Part shown: positions 56,192 to 64,000 of the stretch, in pieces | How the letters are laid out: each line of letters begins with the position of its first letter | How positions within the stretch are numbered: the stretch's first letter is position 1 | From: Ogataea parapolymorpha DL-1 | Taxonomy: Eukaryota; Ascomycota; Pichiomycetes; Pichiales; Pichiaceae | Assembly (NCBI RefSeq): GCF_000187245.1 | Contig: NC_027865.1 | Span: 248,001-312,000, forward strand | Length of the DNA: 64,000 nt | Reading direction: 5' to 3' | Notes under the pieces: model-generated | Databases searched by the model: none | The model's input: only the letters and a program-made list of their open reading frames with translations | What the model was told of the DNA's origin: nothing | Position numbers and translations under genes: made by a program

Positions 56192-59107
56192 ATGACGGAT
56201 ATTGCATCTGTATCACAATTATTGGCACAATCGTTGTCACCGTCTACCGCAAAACTTGCGGAGGAGAGTTTGAGAAGTGTTGAAGATCAAGAGGGGTTTC
56301 CATCCACACTGTTACACGTAGTGGCGGCCAATGATCTAAGTTCTTCTGTGAGATTGGCAGGATCACTGTATTTCAAAAACTTGATCAAGAGAAAATGGAT
56401 TGATGAGACAGGAGTTTATCGACTTCATTTAGATGACGTGAAGATGATTAAAGCAGAGATCCTCTCACTTATGATTCGGCTGCCTGATTCTCTTCAAATC
56501 CAAATCGGCGAAGCAGTCTCCCTCATTGCGGAATCGGAATTTCCTGAATTGTGGCCGGAGCTCATAGAAGAACTTGTGGGAAAACTATCTCCGGAGAATA
56601 TGCACACCAATAAGGGAGTTTTGAAAGTCGCTCATTCAATTTTTAAAAGATGGCGGCCTCTGTTTGGTTCCAATGAGCTCTACATCGAAATCAATCTTGT
56701 TCTCTCACAATTTGCCCAACCCTTTTTGGAGCTTCTGAAGATGGTCGATCAACTTATCGATCAAAATACCTCAAACAAAGAGAATCTTAAACTTTTGTTT
56801 GAAAACCTGTTGTTGTTGGTTAAAATTTATTACGACTTGAATTGTCAGGATATTCCAGAGTTTTTCGAAGACCATCTGCAGGAAGGTATGGCAGTCATAC
56901 ACAAATACTTGAAATACTCAAACCCATTACTTGAAGATTCCAATGAAACCGAAGAGATAGATATCGTTACTCAAGTGAAAACAAGTTGTTGTGAACTAAT
57001 CCAACTATACACTACAAGGTACCAAGAAGAGTTGGGAAGTATAATCACGGAATTCATCAGAACCATTTGGGATTTGCTTAGTTCTATTGGCACACAGCCG
57101 AAATATGACATTTTGGCATCAAAAGCTTTACAATTTCTCACGATCATTGCTTCTCTGGAGCAGTACAATAGCACGTTGAAATCAGAAGACGCATTGAAAG
57201 AAATTACAGAAAAAATCATTCTGCCAAACGTGATGTTAAGAGAGTCAGATGAGGAATTATTTGAAGATGACCCTATTGAGTATACAAGAAGGGACCTTGA
57301 GGGTTCTGACTCCGACACAAGAAGAAGAGCCTCTACAGATTTTTTGAGAGCTTTGAAAGAAAACAAGGAGCAGGATGTCACTCAAGTGGTTATGAATTAC
57401 GTCAATCATTATTTGGCCAGCTTTCAGTCTAATCCGACAGATTGGAAGTCCAAAGACTTGGCGATATGTTTGTTCAGCTCGATTGCTGCAAAAGGATCTA
57501 TTACGAATGCAGGTATAACCTCTACCAATTTATTGGTGGATGTCGTTGAGTTCTTTTCACAATACGTGGCCCAAGACTTGGTTAATGAAGTCTCTCATCC
57601 AATTTTAAAAGTCGATGCAATTAAGTACATCTTCACTTTTAGAAATCAGCTTACAAAACAGCAGTTGATCGAAGCATTTCCACTTTTATCTTCACATTTT
57701 CAGGACGGTAATTACGTGGTGTATACCTATGCTGCTATCACCATTGAAAAGATCCTGTCTTTGAGAAACCCTTCAAGTCATCAACAGTTGCTATTCAGCA
57801 AGACAGACATACCAGCGCCTGTATTTAATGATCTTCTGACAAACTTGTTTAGGCTCATGTTTGGGAAAGGAGAGTCTCCAGAAAAACTAGCAGAGAACGA
57901 GTTCTTGATGAAATGCGTTATGAGGATTCTTCTCACTGCGGAAGACTCACTGAGCGAGAGGGCCCCACAGCTTCTACAACAGCTCATGAAAATCGTTGAA
58001 ATTATTGGGAAAAACCCATCAAATCCGAAATTTTCACACTATACATTTGAATCAATCTGTGTATTAATCCGTTACAACAACAGTCAGATCACAGAGATTT
58101 TCGAACTGATTAAGCCTTGCATGCTCTCAGTTTTAGCTCAGGACATTCATGAGTTTATTCCATATGCATTTCAAATTCTCTCATATTGTTTAGAAGTTTA
58201 TCCAAACTCTACCGAGATGCCACTTGAATACGAGCAACTAATCAAGCCTCTGTGTTCTCCAGCAGTTTGGGAACTGAGAGCTAACATCCCAGCGATTGAA
58301 AGGCTATTGGCAGCAATCATCAAATTCAAACCTTCATTATTCACATCCGCCGCAAGTCTAACTCCGATTTTAGGAGTCTTCCAAAAGCTCGTGTCTTCGA
58401 AATTGAACGATCATTTGGGATTTGACTTCTTGGAAACAATTTTACTAAGCGTTGATATGTCTTGCCTAGAGCCCTTTTTGAAAGAAGTGGCAATGATATT
58501 GCTTTCTCGTTTACAGACGGTTCGAACAGATAAATTTGTCAAAAGATTCATTGTCTTTTTGTGCTCCATTGCTGCTTTGCCAACATCAAACGATCCTTAC
58601 TTGAAAAAAAACGGGCTCAATTCTTCTTTTGTCATTAAATTCATAGAGAGTGTTCAATCTGGAGTGTTTCAACAGATTCTTATCGGCGTAATCGTCCCTA
58701 CAATTGAATCATTTAATAATTTGCTTGACAAAAAAATCTTGATAGTTGGCCTCACCAGTCTGATAACTGAAAACGCTCAAATCATAGGCCAAGATGCTTT
58801 CAAGCTTGTACTCTCTAAGCTGCTAAAGATAACCGCATCTGACAGCATCAAAAATTACAAAAACTTCAATGAGAATGTTGAGCTTTTGCTTGAGCTAGAA
58901 AATGATGAGCTTTCATTTGGATCCAGCTTCAATAAACTGAACACGATCCAGCAGAAGCCTTTTGATCCAGTTAAGGAAATTAGTTCAAAGGAGATGATTT
59001 TGGCGTATCTTCAATCAGAACTTGCATCATTTCCAAACATTCAGAATGTTGTTCTGAGTCTTGATCAACCAGAACAGGAACTTGCCAGAAGCTTGGGAAT
59101 TATATGA
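56192..59107 (+). CDS. CSE1: Nuclear export receptor Cse1 (CAS)
   Basis: A 971-aa HEAT-repeat karyopherin from ATG 56192; an extra codon upstream is TTG. The importin-beta N-terminal domain includes SSSVRLAGSLYFKNLIKRKW, and the Cse1 signature blocks include FPELWPELIEELVGKLSP and KAHSIFKRW-like VAHSIFKRWRPLFGSNELY. Also present are the conserved DPIEYTRRDLEGSDSDTRRR and VDAIKYIFTFRNQL. It recycles importin-alpha from the nucleus. CSE1-HAP2-MTO1 follows the S. cerevisiae order YGL238W-YGL237C-YGL236C. Confidence 0.97.
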   Translation: MTDIASVSQLLAQSLSPSTAKLAEESLRSVEDQEGFPSTLLHVVAANDLSSSVRLAGSLYFKNLIKRKWIDETGVYRLHLDDVKMIKAEILSLMIRLPDSLQIQIGEAVSLIAESEFPELWPELIEELVGKLSPENMHTNKGVLKVAHSIFKRWRPLFGSNELYIEINLVLSQFAQPFLELLKMVDQLIDQNTSNKENLKLLFENLLLLVKIYYDLNCQDIPEFFEDHLQEGMAVIHKYLKYSNPLLEDSNETEEIDIVTQVKTSCCELIQLYTTRYQEELGSIITEFIRTIWDLLSSIGTQPKYDILASKALQFLTIIASLEQYNSTLKSEDALKEITEKIILPNVMLRESDEELFEDDPIEYTRRDLEGSDSDTRRRASTDFLRALKENKEQDVTQVVMNYVNHYLASFQSNPTDWKSKDLAICLFSSIAAKGSITNAGITSTNLLVDVVEFFSQYVAQDLVNEVSHPILKVDAIKYIFTFRNQLTKQQLIEAFPLLSSHFQDGNYVVYTYAAITIEKILSLRNPSSHQQLLFSKTDIPAPVFNDLLTNLFRLMFGKGESPEKLAENEFLMKCVMRILLTAEDSLSERAPQLLQQLMKIVEIIGKNPSNPKFSHYTFESICVLIRYNNSQITEIFELIKPCMLSVLAQDIHEFIPYAFQILSYCLEVYPNSTEMPLEYEQLIKPLCSPAVWELRANIPAIERLLAAIIKFKPSLFTSAASLTPILGVFQKLVSSKLNDHLGFDFLETILLSVDMSCLEPFLKEVAMILLSRLQTVRTDKFVKRFIVFLCSIAALPTSNDPYLKKNGLNSSFVIKFIESVQSGVFQQILIGVIVPTIESFNNLLDKKILIVGLTSLITENAQIIGQDAFKLVLSKLLKITASDSIKNYKNFNENVELLLELENDELSFGSSFNKLNTIQQKPFDPVKEISSKEMILAYLQSELASFPNIQNVVLSLDQPEQELARSLGII

Positions 59108-59175
59108 ACTACATATAGCAAGTCTTGTCACAATAACTAGGATTGTGTAGTATTATACATTTCTATCGTACGTCA

Positions 59176-59721
59176 TCATTCGACATTTCCTCCGGAGTCT
59201 TCGTGTTTTTGATTCTGGTTTAGTTGTTCGTTGTTTTTTTGCATGTCTTCCAGCTTTTCCAATCGTTCTTTTTCAGCAATCTCTGCAGCGGTCAAAAATC
59301 GACCGCCCTGGCCTCTTGGTCTGCGCATGGCATGTTTGTGTCTAGATTCGTGTAGATAAGGCTTGCGTCCACGCTGAATCTTTAAATTTTCTTCGAGTTT
59401 TGCTCTCGCTATTCTTCGCTTCAAAATGCGATGGTATTGTTTAGCATTCACATAGTAAGGTTGATCGGCCTGAGTTTGTGTGGTTACGGAGGATGTACGT
59501 GCTTGATCCGGCGGAGATGGCGTAGTGGGGAGCGGTGATTGATCTGTTGATGTAGATGTATGATATTCAGCAGTATCAAGGTATTCCCCAGTGAGCGGTG
59601 GTTGGGATGACCTATACATCAATTCTATGTGCTGCGGATTCTGTTGCTGTGGTTGAGAGAACTCGGTTGACATCGAAGATGATATTGTCCTGTTGACCTC
59701 GGCTGCTTTATTATCGGACAT
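59176..59721 (-). CDS. HAP2: CCAAT-binding factor subunit Hap2 (NF-YA)
   Basis: A 181-aa protein. The NF-YA core spans 89-142: [20 protein letters not shown] is the subunit-association helix that docks on Hap3-Hap5, and [20 protein letters not shown] with GGRF is the DNA-binding part that reads CCAAT. The flanks are Gln/Ser/Thr-rich. Hap2 with Hap3, Hap4 and Hap5 turns on respiratory genes. It is convergent with CSE1 (68 bp) and divergent (96 bp) from a small membrane protein gene. Confidence 0.97.
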   Translation of the reverse strand: MSDNKAAEVNRTISSSMSTEFSQPQQQNPQHIELMYRSSQPPLTGEYLDTAEYHTSTSTDQSPLPTTPSPPDQARTSSVTTQTQADQPYYVNAKQYHRILKRRIARAKLEENLKIQRGRKPYLHESRHKHAMRRPRGQGGRFLTAAEIAEKERLEKLEDMQKNNEQLNQNQKHEDSGGNVE

Positions 59722-59817
59722 TAGAGTTTACAAAATCGTCGGGTCGAAAAAATTACAAGCGGTCTCACCGGGTAACTTACTCCTCAATTTTAACTATCAA
59801 TTAAACTACTCCCCTTC

Positions 59818-60048
59818 ATGTACGCACCAGTTCTACGACCAGCAGTTTTATTCTTCTTCTTTTTCAGACAGCCCGTTGCAGCTGGCGCACTTGTGGGCAC
59901 TTGGGCTTTGTGGGAAGCAGATCGCAACCTAAATTGGGGAATCAAAGATGCCATCAATGAATGGAAGCATAGGTTCTTGGGGTTCCCCACACAAAGAAGT
60001 CTTTACTCGGATTTCTCCAAACTAGATGTACAGATGAGGAGATCATGA
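59818..60048 (+). CDS. Small single-pass membrane protein, unknown function
   Basis: A 76-aa frame with an ATG start. The first 30 residues are hydrophobic with a basic start (MYAPVLRPAVLFFFFFRQPV), followed by AAGALVGTWALWEADRNLNW, and then an amphipathic tail containing WKHRFLGFPTQRSLYSDFSK. The look is that of a small mitochondrial inner-membrane subunit. It lies between HAP2 and MTO1, which are direct neighbours in S. cerevisiae. I do not recognise the family. It could be a lineage-specific respiratory subunit or a chance frame, but the spacing (96 bp and 106 bp to neighbours) suits a real gene. Confidence 0.55.
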   Translation: MYAPVLRPAVLFFFFFRQPVAAGALVGTWALWEADRNLNWGIKDAINEWKHRFLGFPTQRSLYSDFSKLDVQMRRS

Positions 60049-60154
60049 GCCATGGCATCTGCTGCTAAATATCTGTCACTATTCAATGTCGATTTTATTT
60101 ATTTGAATAGTATGAATATTCATTTGTCCTTGGTATTATAGTATTTACAGATAG

Positions 60155-62141
60155 TCAAACGCGTTTGGCCAAACGATAGAGATCGAAAATTGCTGCGGGA
60201 GTAATGCCTTGAATTCTTCTTGCTTGTCCAATTGTTTCGGGTTTTGATTCGTTAAGCAAAGCTCTTGCTTCTGAGGAGAGAGATGACATACTGGTGTAAT
60301 CAAAGTTCGTCGGAAGAACTAGGTTCTCGTCACTTTTGAATGCTCTTATCTGCGCATTTTCTCTACCTAGGTAACCTTGATAATCGCCATGAATATCAAT
60401 TTTCTGTTTTATTTTCCGCGGAAGTGCCTCCAGGGATTTATTGTGTAAAACGGGAATCAAGTCATCTAATGACATGTTTTCATACCGGAGTAAGTCAAAT
60501 GCAGACTTATAACTTGAATCTGTCCTGATTTTGAGACGAGGCACAAGTTTGGCCCACTCTTGTGATGGAAGCTTGTAATCTTTTAGAAAATCCAAACTCT
60601 CTTGATAAAGCTTATTCTCCTCGGTGAAATGATCCCACCGCTGTGCAGAAACACAACCAAGTTCGTGTCCCTTAGGCGTGAGGCGCAGATCTGCATTATC
60701 AGCGCGTACACTGATTCTGAATTCCGATCTTGAGGTAAACATTCTGTACGGCTCCTCAACACCCTTTGTAATCAAGTCGTCGATAAGAATACCAATATAG
60801 CCATCAGACCGATCCAATATTAGTGGTTTCTTATTTTGGAAACCCAAACCGGCGTTGATGCCAGCCACAATGCCTTGGGCAGCAGCCTCCTCGTAGCCTG
60901 TTGTACCGTTGATTTGGCCTGCCAAGTACAAGCCTGAAATCGTTTTCGTTTCCAGTGTTCTCTTGAGTCCCCGAGGATCGATATAGTCGTATTCAACACC
61001 GTAACCCGGTTGTAGCATTTTGACTTCTTCGAGTCCAATGATATTTTTCAGCATGGCTTCTTGAATTTCCGGTGGCATCGTACATGAGATTCCATTTGGA
61101 TACATCACGTCTGTATCCAATCCTTCAGGTTCCAGCCAAACTCTGTGTCTGGTCTTGTCAGAAAACCTTATCAGTTTGGATTCAATAGAGGGACAATATC
61201 GAGGACCTTTGACTGTTTCCCTAATATGAACGCTTTTGTCGAGATTTGACAATATCAGCTTGTGCATGGCCGGGGTAGTGTAAGTGGAGTAACATAGTAG
61301 CTGATCCTCAATTTTTGGAATCTCGTTGAGGAAACTCATTGGTTCTGGGGGATTATCGCCCGGCTCTTCGGCAACCTTCGAATAATCAACAGTTTTAGCA
61401 GATATTCTCGGAGGGGTGCCAGTTTTCAATCTGCCTAAACGAAAGCCTGCCTCACGGAATGTTTTACTCAGACCATAAGATGGATCTTCCCCTATTCTTC
61501 CTGCAGGCCAAGTATCCAACCCTAAATGTATTTCTGCGCTCAAAAACGTACCCGTCGTTATGACAACCTTCTCACAGCGCAAAATCTCTCCATCAGACAA
61601 AACCACGCCACAAATTTTAGCATCATAGCTATTCTTATCTCCTGATTCATTTGTGAATGGGACAACAACCAGGTCTTCAACTCTTGCTTGTAAAATATTA
61701 AGATTAGGATAATCCTTCAAAAGTTTCTGCATCTCTGTCAAATACAGCTTCCGATCGATTTGAGCCCGATGGCCCCAAACAGCAGCCCCCCTTGATCTAT
61801 TCAAGACCTTGAATTGTATTCCGGACATATCGACAACTCTAGGAGCAATGCCATCCAGTGCGTCGACCTCTTTAAGTAGTGTACCTTTTCCGATGCCTCC
61901 CAAAGGCAGGATTACATGAAGTCACACCGATCTTGCTTATATCAGGCGTCACTAAGGTAGTGAAAACACCTGTGCGGGCAGAGCCCGCTGCGGCTTCAAC
62001 TCCTGCATGGCCACCACCAACTACCACCACAGGATGTAACGGTTTGGCTTCCATTAATCTGGCAAGGTCGGAAGTCAGTGAAAGATATCTAACAGAACGT
62101 TTTCCAGCAGCAGTAATATTGTAAGAAGTAAGAGAAAGCAT
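60155..62141 (-). pseudogene. MTO1: Mitochondrial tRNA-modifying enzyme Mto1 (GidA), split by a +1 frameshift
   Basis: From ATG 62141 the frame encodes a presequence and the FAD dinucleotide motif [20 protein letters not shown], then SCNPAFG, and then leaves frame. It stops at 61874-61872. The frame one base further (from about 61900) continues with [20 protein letters not shown] through the complete GidA body to the stop at 60155. Joined, it is about 661 aa (S. cerevisiae Mto1 about 679). Mto1 with Mss1 installs the cmnm5U34 modification on mitochondrial tRNAs. The extra G in TTTGGGAGGC may be a sequencing error, a real mutation, or a programmed +1 shift. Every other part of the gene looks intact, so pseudogene is only the provisional type. 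Confidence 0.88.
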
Positions 62142-62289
62142 GGGCGAAGTTTTCAAAATTGGTAGAATACTAATCTTTCTGAGACCCTACTATATTTTTA
62201 TCTAAATTTTTTTTGGATAACTTTCTGTTCATACACATAGTTTACATTTCATCTTTCGATGATAGCATTTTTTTTTGTATTTCCTTTTC

Positions 62290-63963
62290 TCATTCTTCCT
62301 CTTCACTATCCTCTTCTTCTAGTGGGATGATCAGCGAGCTATCACTGGAGGTTCCATTATCTTCTATTCGCAAGTACAAGTGTGAATCAAATTGACTTTC
62401 ATTTGCAATGTCAATTTCAGATTCATCTTGCAAAGTGTTGCTAGTGGCAGACTTTCCCTTATTGAGAGAGGGGCTTCTCAATGTGGGCCTCTCAATTTTT
62501 TCCATATGTTCTTGTTCTCCCAGATCGCTAATTGAATCGGACGAGCCTACACTTTCATGCTGAATGTCATGCTCTAATCGCCTCCTAGTTTCTTCTTCCT
62601 TAAAAAGCTGTCTTTTTATTCTCTTTGAACGTTGAATTTTGTCTCTGTAGAGGAGCTTCTCAATTTCCGACGTAATTTCAAGATCAAAAACTTGCGAACT
62701 CAAGTTCAAGATGTCATTTTCGATGGAGGTGGCCCTGTCCGTGAACGTAAATAAATCATAAGACGGATCAAGTCGCGCACGATGCAACAGAAGCTTGATA
62801 TCAACATAACTGACCGTTCTACGATTTGCATGTTCGATGTAGCTTTCAAGATCACTAAGCTCCTGTCTGAAAAACTCTTCACTGATATGCTGGAGTTCAA
62901 TCAAAGCTTCCTTTGATTGCAACTTTTTCAAGTAATTCTCCTTTAGGAGCCACCTTGTGATATTTCGTATCATAGCCAGCGATATTATTGGACGTTTGCC
63001 AGAGCTGGTTTGTAGATCTTTTGTTCTTTTCCTAATGGTGACAAAAGAGGGCACCTTATTTTGGGGACGTGCATTCAAAAGGGAAAGATCTTTTGTATCT
63101 GGCAGCTCACCGCCAAGGCTATCATTGTCGTCACTATCGTCACTGCTGAACGCGTCATATACACCTCCGATATCAAAGTTGTCAATGTCTTCTAACACAG
63201 GCCGGTTTACGTCAGAAGATGCGAAATTACCTTCATTGGAGTCAATATCAAAATCTCCCTGCTTGCGAATAATTGCTTCAGGTAGGGCCACATTTGAATT
63301 TCCAAATGAGGCTTCGAGAGATAGTCTACTCGATAATCGTCCCTTTCTCGGTGTTCTATCAGGTGTGGTTAAAAAGCTCCTTGATTGCGACAACAACTCC
63401 CCTGATAATTCTCCAGACCCGAGCCTTTCTTGGGGTTCCGGTGCAAGTTTCGCATACAAAATCTCCAATGCGTTACTTTGATTAGATTCATGCTGTATCT
63501 TTCGCTTTTTTCGGCCATCTTCTTTTTCCAATGTCAATAATCGCCCCAGCATCTGTAAATCCTTACGAGGGGAATAGCTTCTATTCACTTTGCTTTTTGA
63601 AAGCGACAAAAGAAGCCGATGCCGACGGGGAGTTGTTCCATCGGCAATCGCTTGCAACGTTATCGGAGTCGTTGGCTTTCTGGGAGTTCGGTTGGGAGTA
63701 CCAGAGCGGGACGGGGTTCGAGACGGTGTTCGCAAGGGCCTTTGGGTTGCTCGTCGAGGAGTTTTCACGGTAGATGCATCTTCATATTCCGTCCCGGAAA
63801 TGATGGTATTTAGCTCAACTTTCGATAGCGAATTGACACGAATCGGAGTTCTCAGAATATTAGAGTCATCTATCTCCAAGGAATTTGCGTGCAAGTTTGT
63901 GAGATTCTCACGTGCAGAACCTATTTCATCGTATTCGCTCGGAGACAAAGGAGCCTTGGCCAT
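62290..63963 (-). CDS. CNN1: CENP-T-like inner kinetochore protein (Cnn1), 5' end possibly outside window
   Basis: 557 aa from ATG 63963, but the frame stays open to the window edge, so the true start may lie beyond. The N-terminal region is basic and full of TP sites (TPSRTPSRSGTPNRTPRK), matching the Cdk-regulated arm of CENP-T. The region around 270-300 is acidic. A histone-fold domain lies at about 324-398 (ITRWLLKENYLKKLQSKEAL, SEEFFRQELSDLESYIEHAN, RRTVSYVDIKLLLHRARL). CENP-T recruits the Ndc80 complex to centromeres with CENP-W. Unusually, about 160 residues follow the histone fold; in typical CENP-T the fold is close to the C-terminus. Confidence 0.72.
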   Translation of the reverse strand: MAKAPLSPSEYDEIGSARENLTNLHANSLEIDDSNILRTPIRVNSLSKVELNTIISGTEYEDASTVKTPRRATQRPLRTPSRTPSRSGTPNRTPRKPTTPITLQAIADGTTPRRHRLLLSLSKSKVNRSYSPRKDLQMLGRLLTLEKEDGRKKRKIQHESNQSNALEILYAKLAPEPQERLGSGELSGELLSQSRSFLTTPDRTPRKGRLSSRLSLEASFGNSNVALPEAIIRKQGDFDIDSNEGNFASSDVNRPVLEDIDNFDIGGVYDAFSSDDSDDNDSLGGELPDTKDLSLLNARPQNKVPSFVTIRKRTKDLQTSSGKRPIISLAMIRNITRWLLKENYLKKLQSKEALIELQHISEEFFRQELSDLESYIEHANRRTVSYVDIKLLLHRARLDPSYDLFTFTDRATSIENDILNLSSQVFDLEITSEIEKLLYRDKIQRSKRIKRQLFKEEETRRRLEHDIQHESVGSSDSISDLGEQEHMEKIERPTLRSPSLNKGKSATSNTLQDESEIDIANESQFDSHLYLRIEDNGTSSDSSLIIPLEEEDSEEEE

Positions 63964-64000
63964 TCGAGTCGCGTCGTCCAATTTGGAAGGAGACTGATTT

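Noticed and set aside
1..64000. CRISPR arrays, insertion sequences, prophage or bacterial operons
   Set aside because: None was seen; every confident gene is a nuclear yeast gene.

Overview
This 64-kb window is nuclear DNA of a budding yeast (Saccharomycotina). It is packed with single-copy eukaryotic housekeeping genes on both strands, mostly intron-free. The few introns are tiny and have yeast GTAAGT / CTAAC / AG signals. CUG falls at conserved Leu positions (for example two consecutive CTG codons in motif 3 of KRS1), so this is not a CUG-Ser or CUG-Ala yeast. An eIF3h subunit, an NDUFAF6-type complex I assembly factor and a bromodomain NuA4-type protein, all lacking in Saccharomyces cerevisiae, point to a lineage outside the Saccharomycetaceae. 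A Pichiaceae yeast of the Ogataea type fits best, but this is inference; the sequence does not fix the species.

Layout. 1-7.3 kb: 3' part of KRI1, a 1.7-kb gene-free stretch with an unusual CCCCT/AGGGG repeat array, a KRE29/NSE6-like Smc5/6 subunit, SDT1/PHM8 and RIM9. 7.3-19 kb (GC-rich): TLG2, FAB1, RPA14, MRPL34, RKM5, PAH1 and eIF3h. 19-27 kb: KRS1, TRM7, RSM10, a RING protein, FCY1 (two introns), MSL1 and PRP22. 27-38.5 kb: MHO1, a 2OG-oxygenase-like protein, BER1, BMT2, MAK5, SUP45, GCD2 and RTS1. 38.5-44.7 kb: SYM1 (one intron), a 1-kb gene-free stretch, PIL1, an unknown protein, NPR2 and MMS21. 44.7-64 kb (AT-richer): a BRD8/Bdc1-like protein, TIM9 (one intron), URA3, a mitochondrial carrier, GEA2, an NDUFAF6-like protein, CPR6, CSE1, HAP2, a small membrane protein, MTO1 (broken by a +1 frameshift) and a CENP-T-like protein that runs to the window edge.

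The genes do not form operons, but several neighbourhoods match S. cerevisiae gene order as I recall it: KRE29-PHM8, TRM7-YBR062C, BMT2-MAK5-SUP45, GCD2...PIL1, EAF5-MMS21 with TIM9-URA3-GEA2, and CSE1-HAP2-MTO1. These blocks firm up several identifications and suggest that the bromodomain protein beside MMS21 sits in the EAF5 position.

The most interesting items are: (1) the one-base frameshift in MTO1 inside its most conserved motif, in a context resembling a +1 frameshift site; (2) the EAF5/BRD8 positional equivalence; (3) four introns of only 33-40 nt with the branch point 6-8 nt from the acceptor; (4) the tandem hairpin/STRE-like array at about 1.8-2.0 kb; and (5) extreme compaction, with convergent stop codons from 11 bp overlapping to 6 bp apart and divergent start codons 41-52 bp apart. 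Start codons were chosen by me as the first plausible ATG; several longer open frames begin only at TTG and were trimmed.
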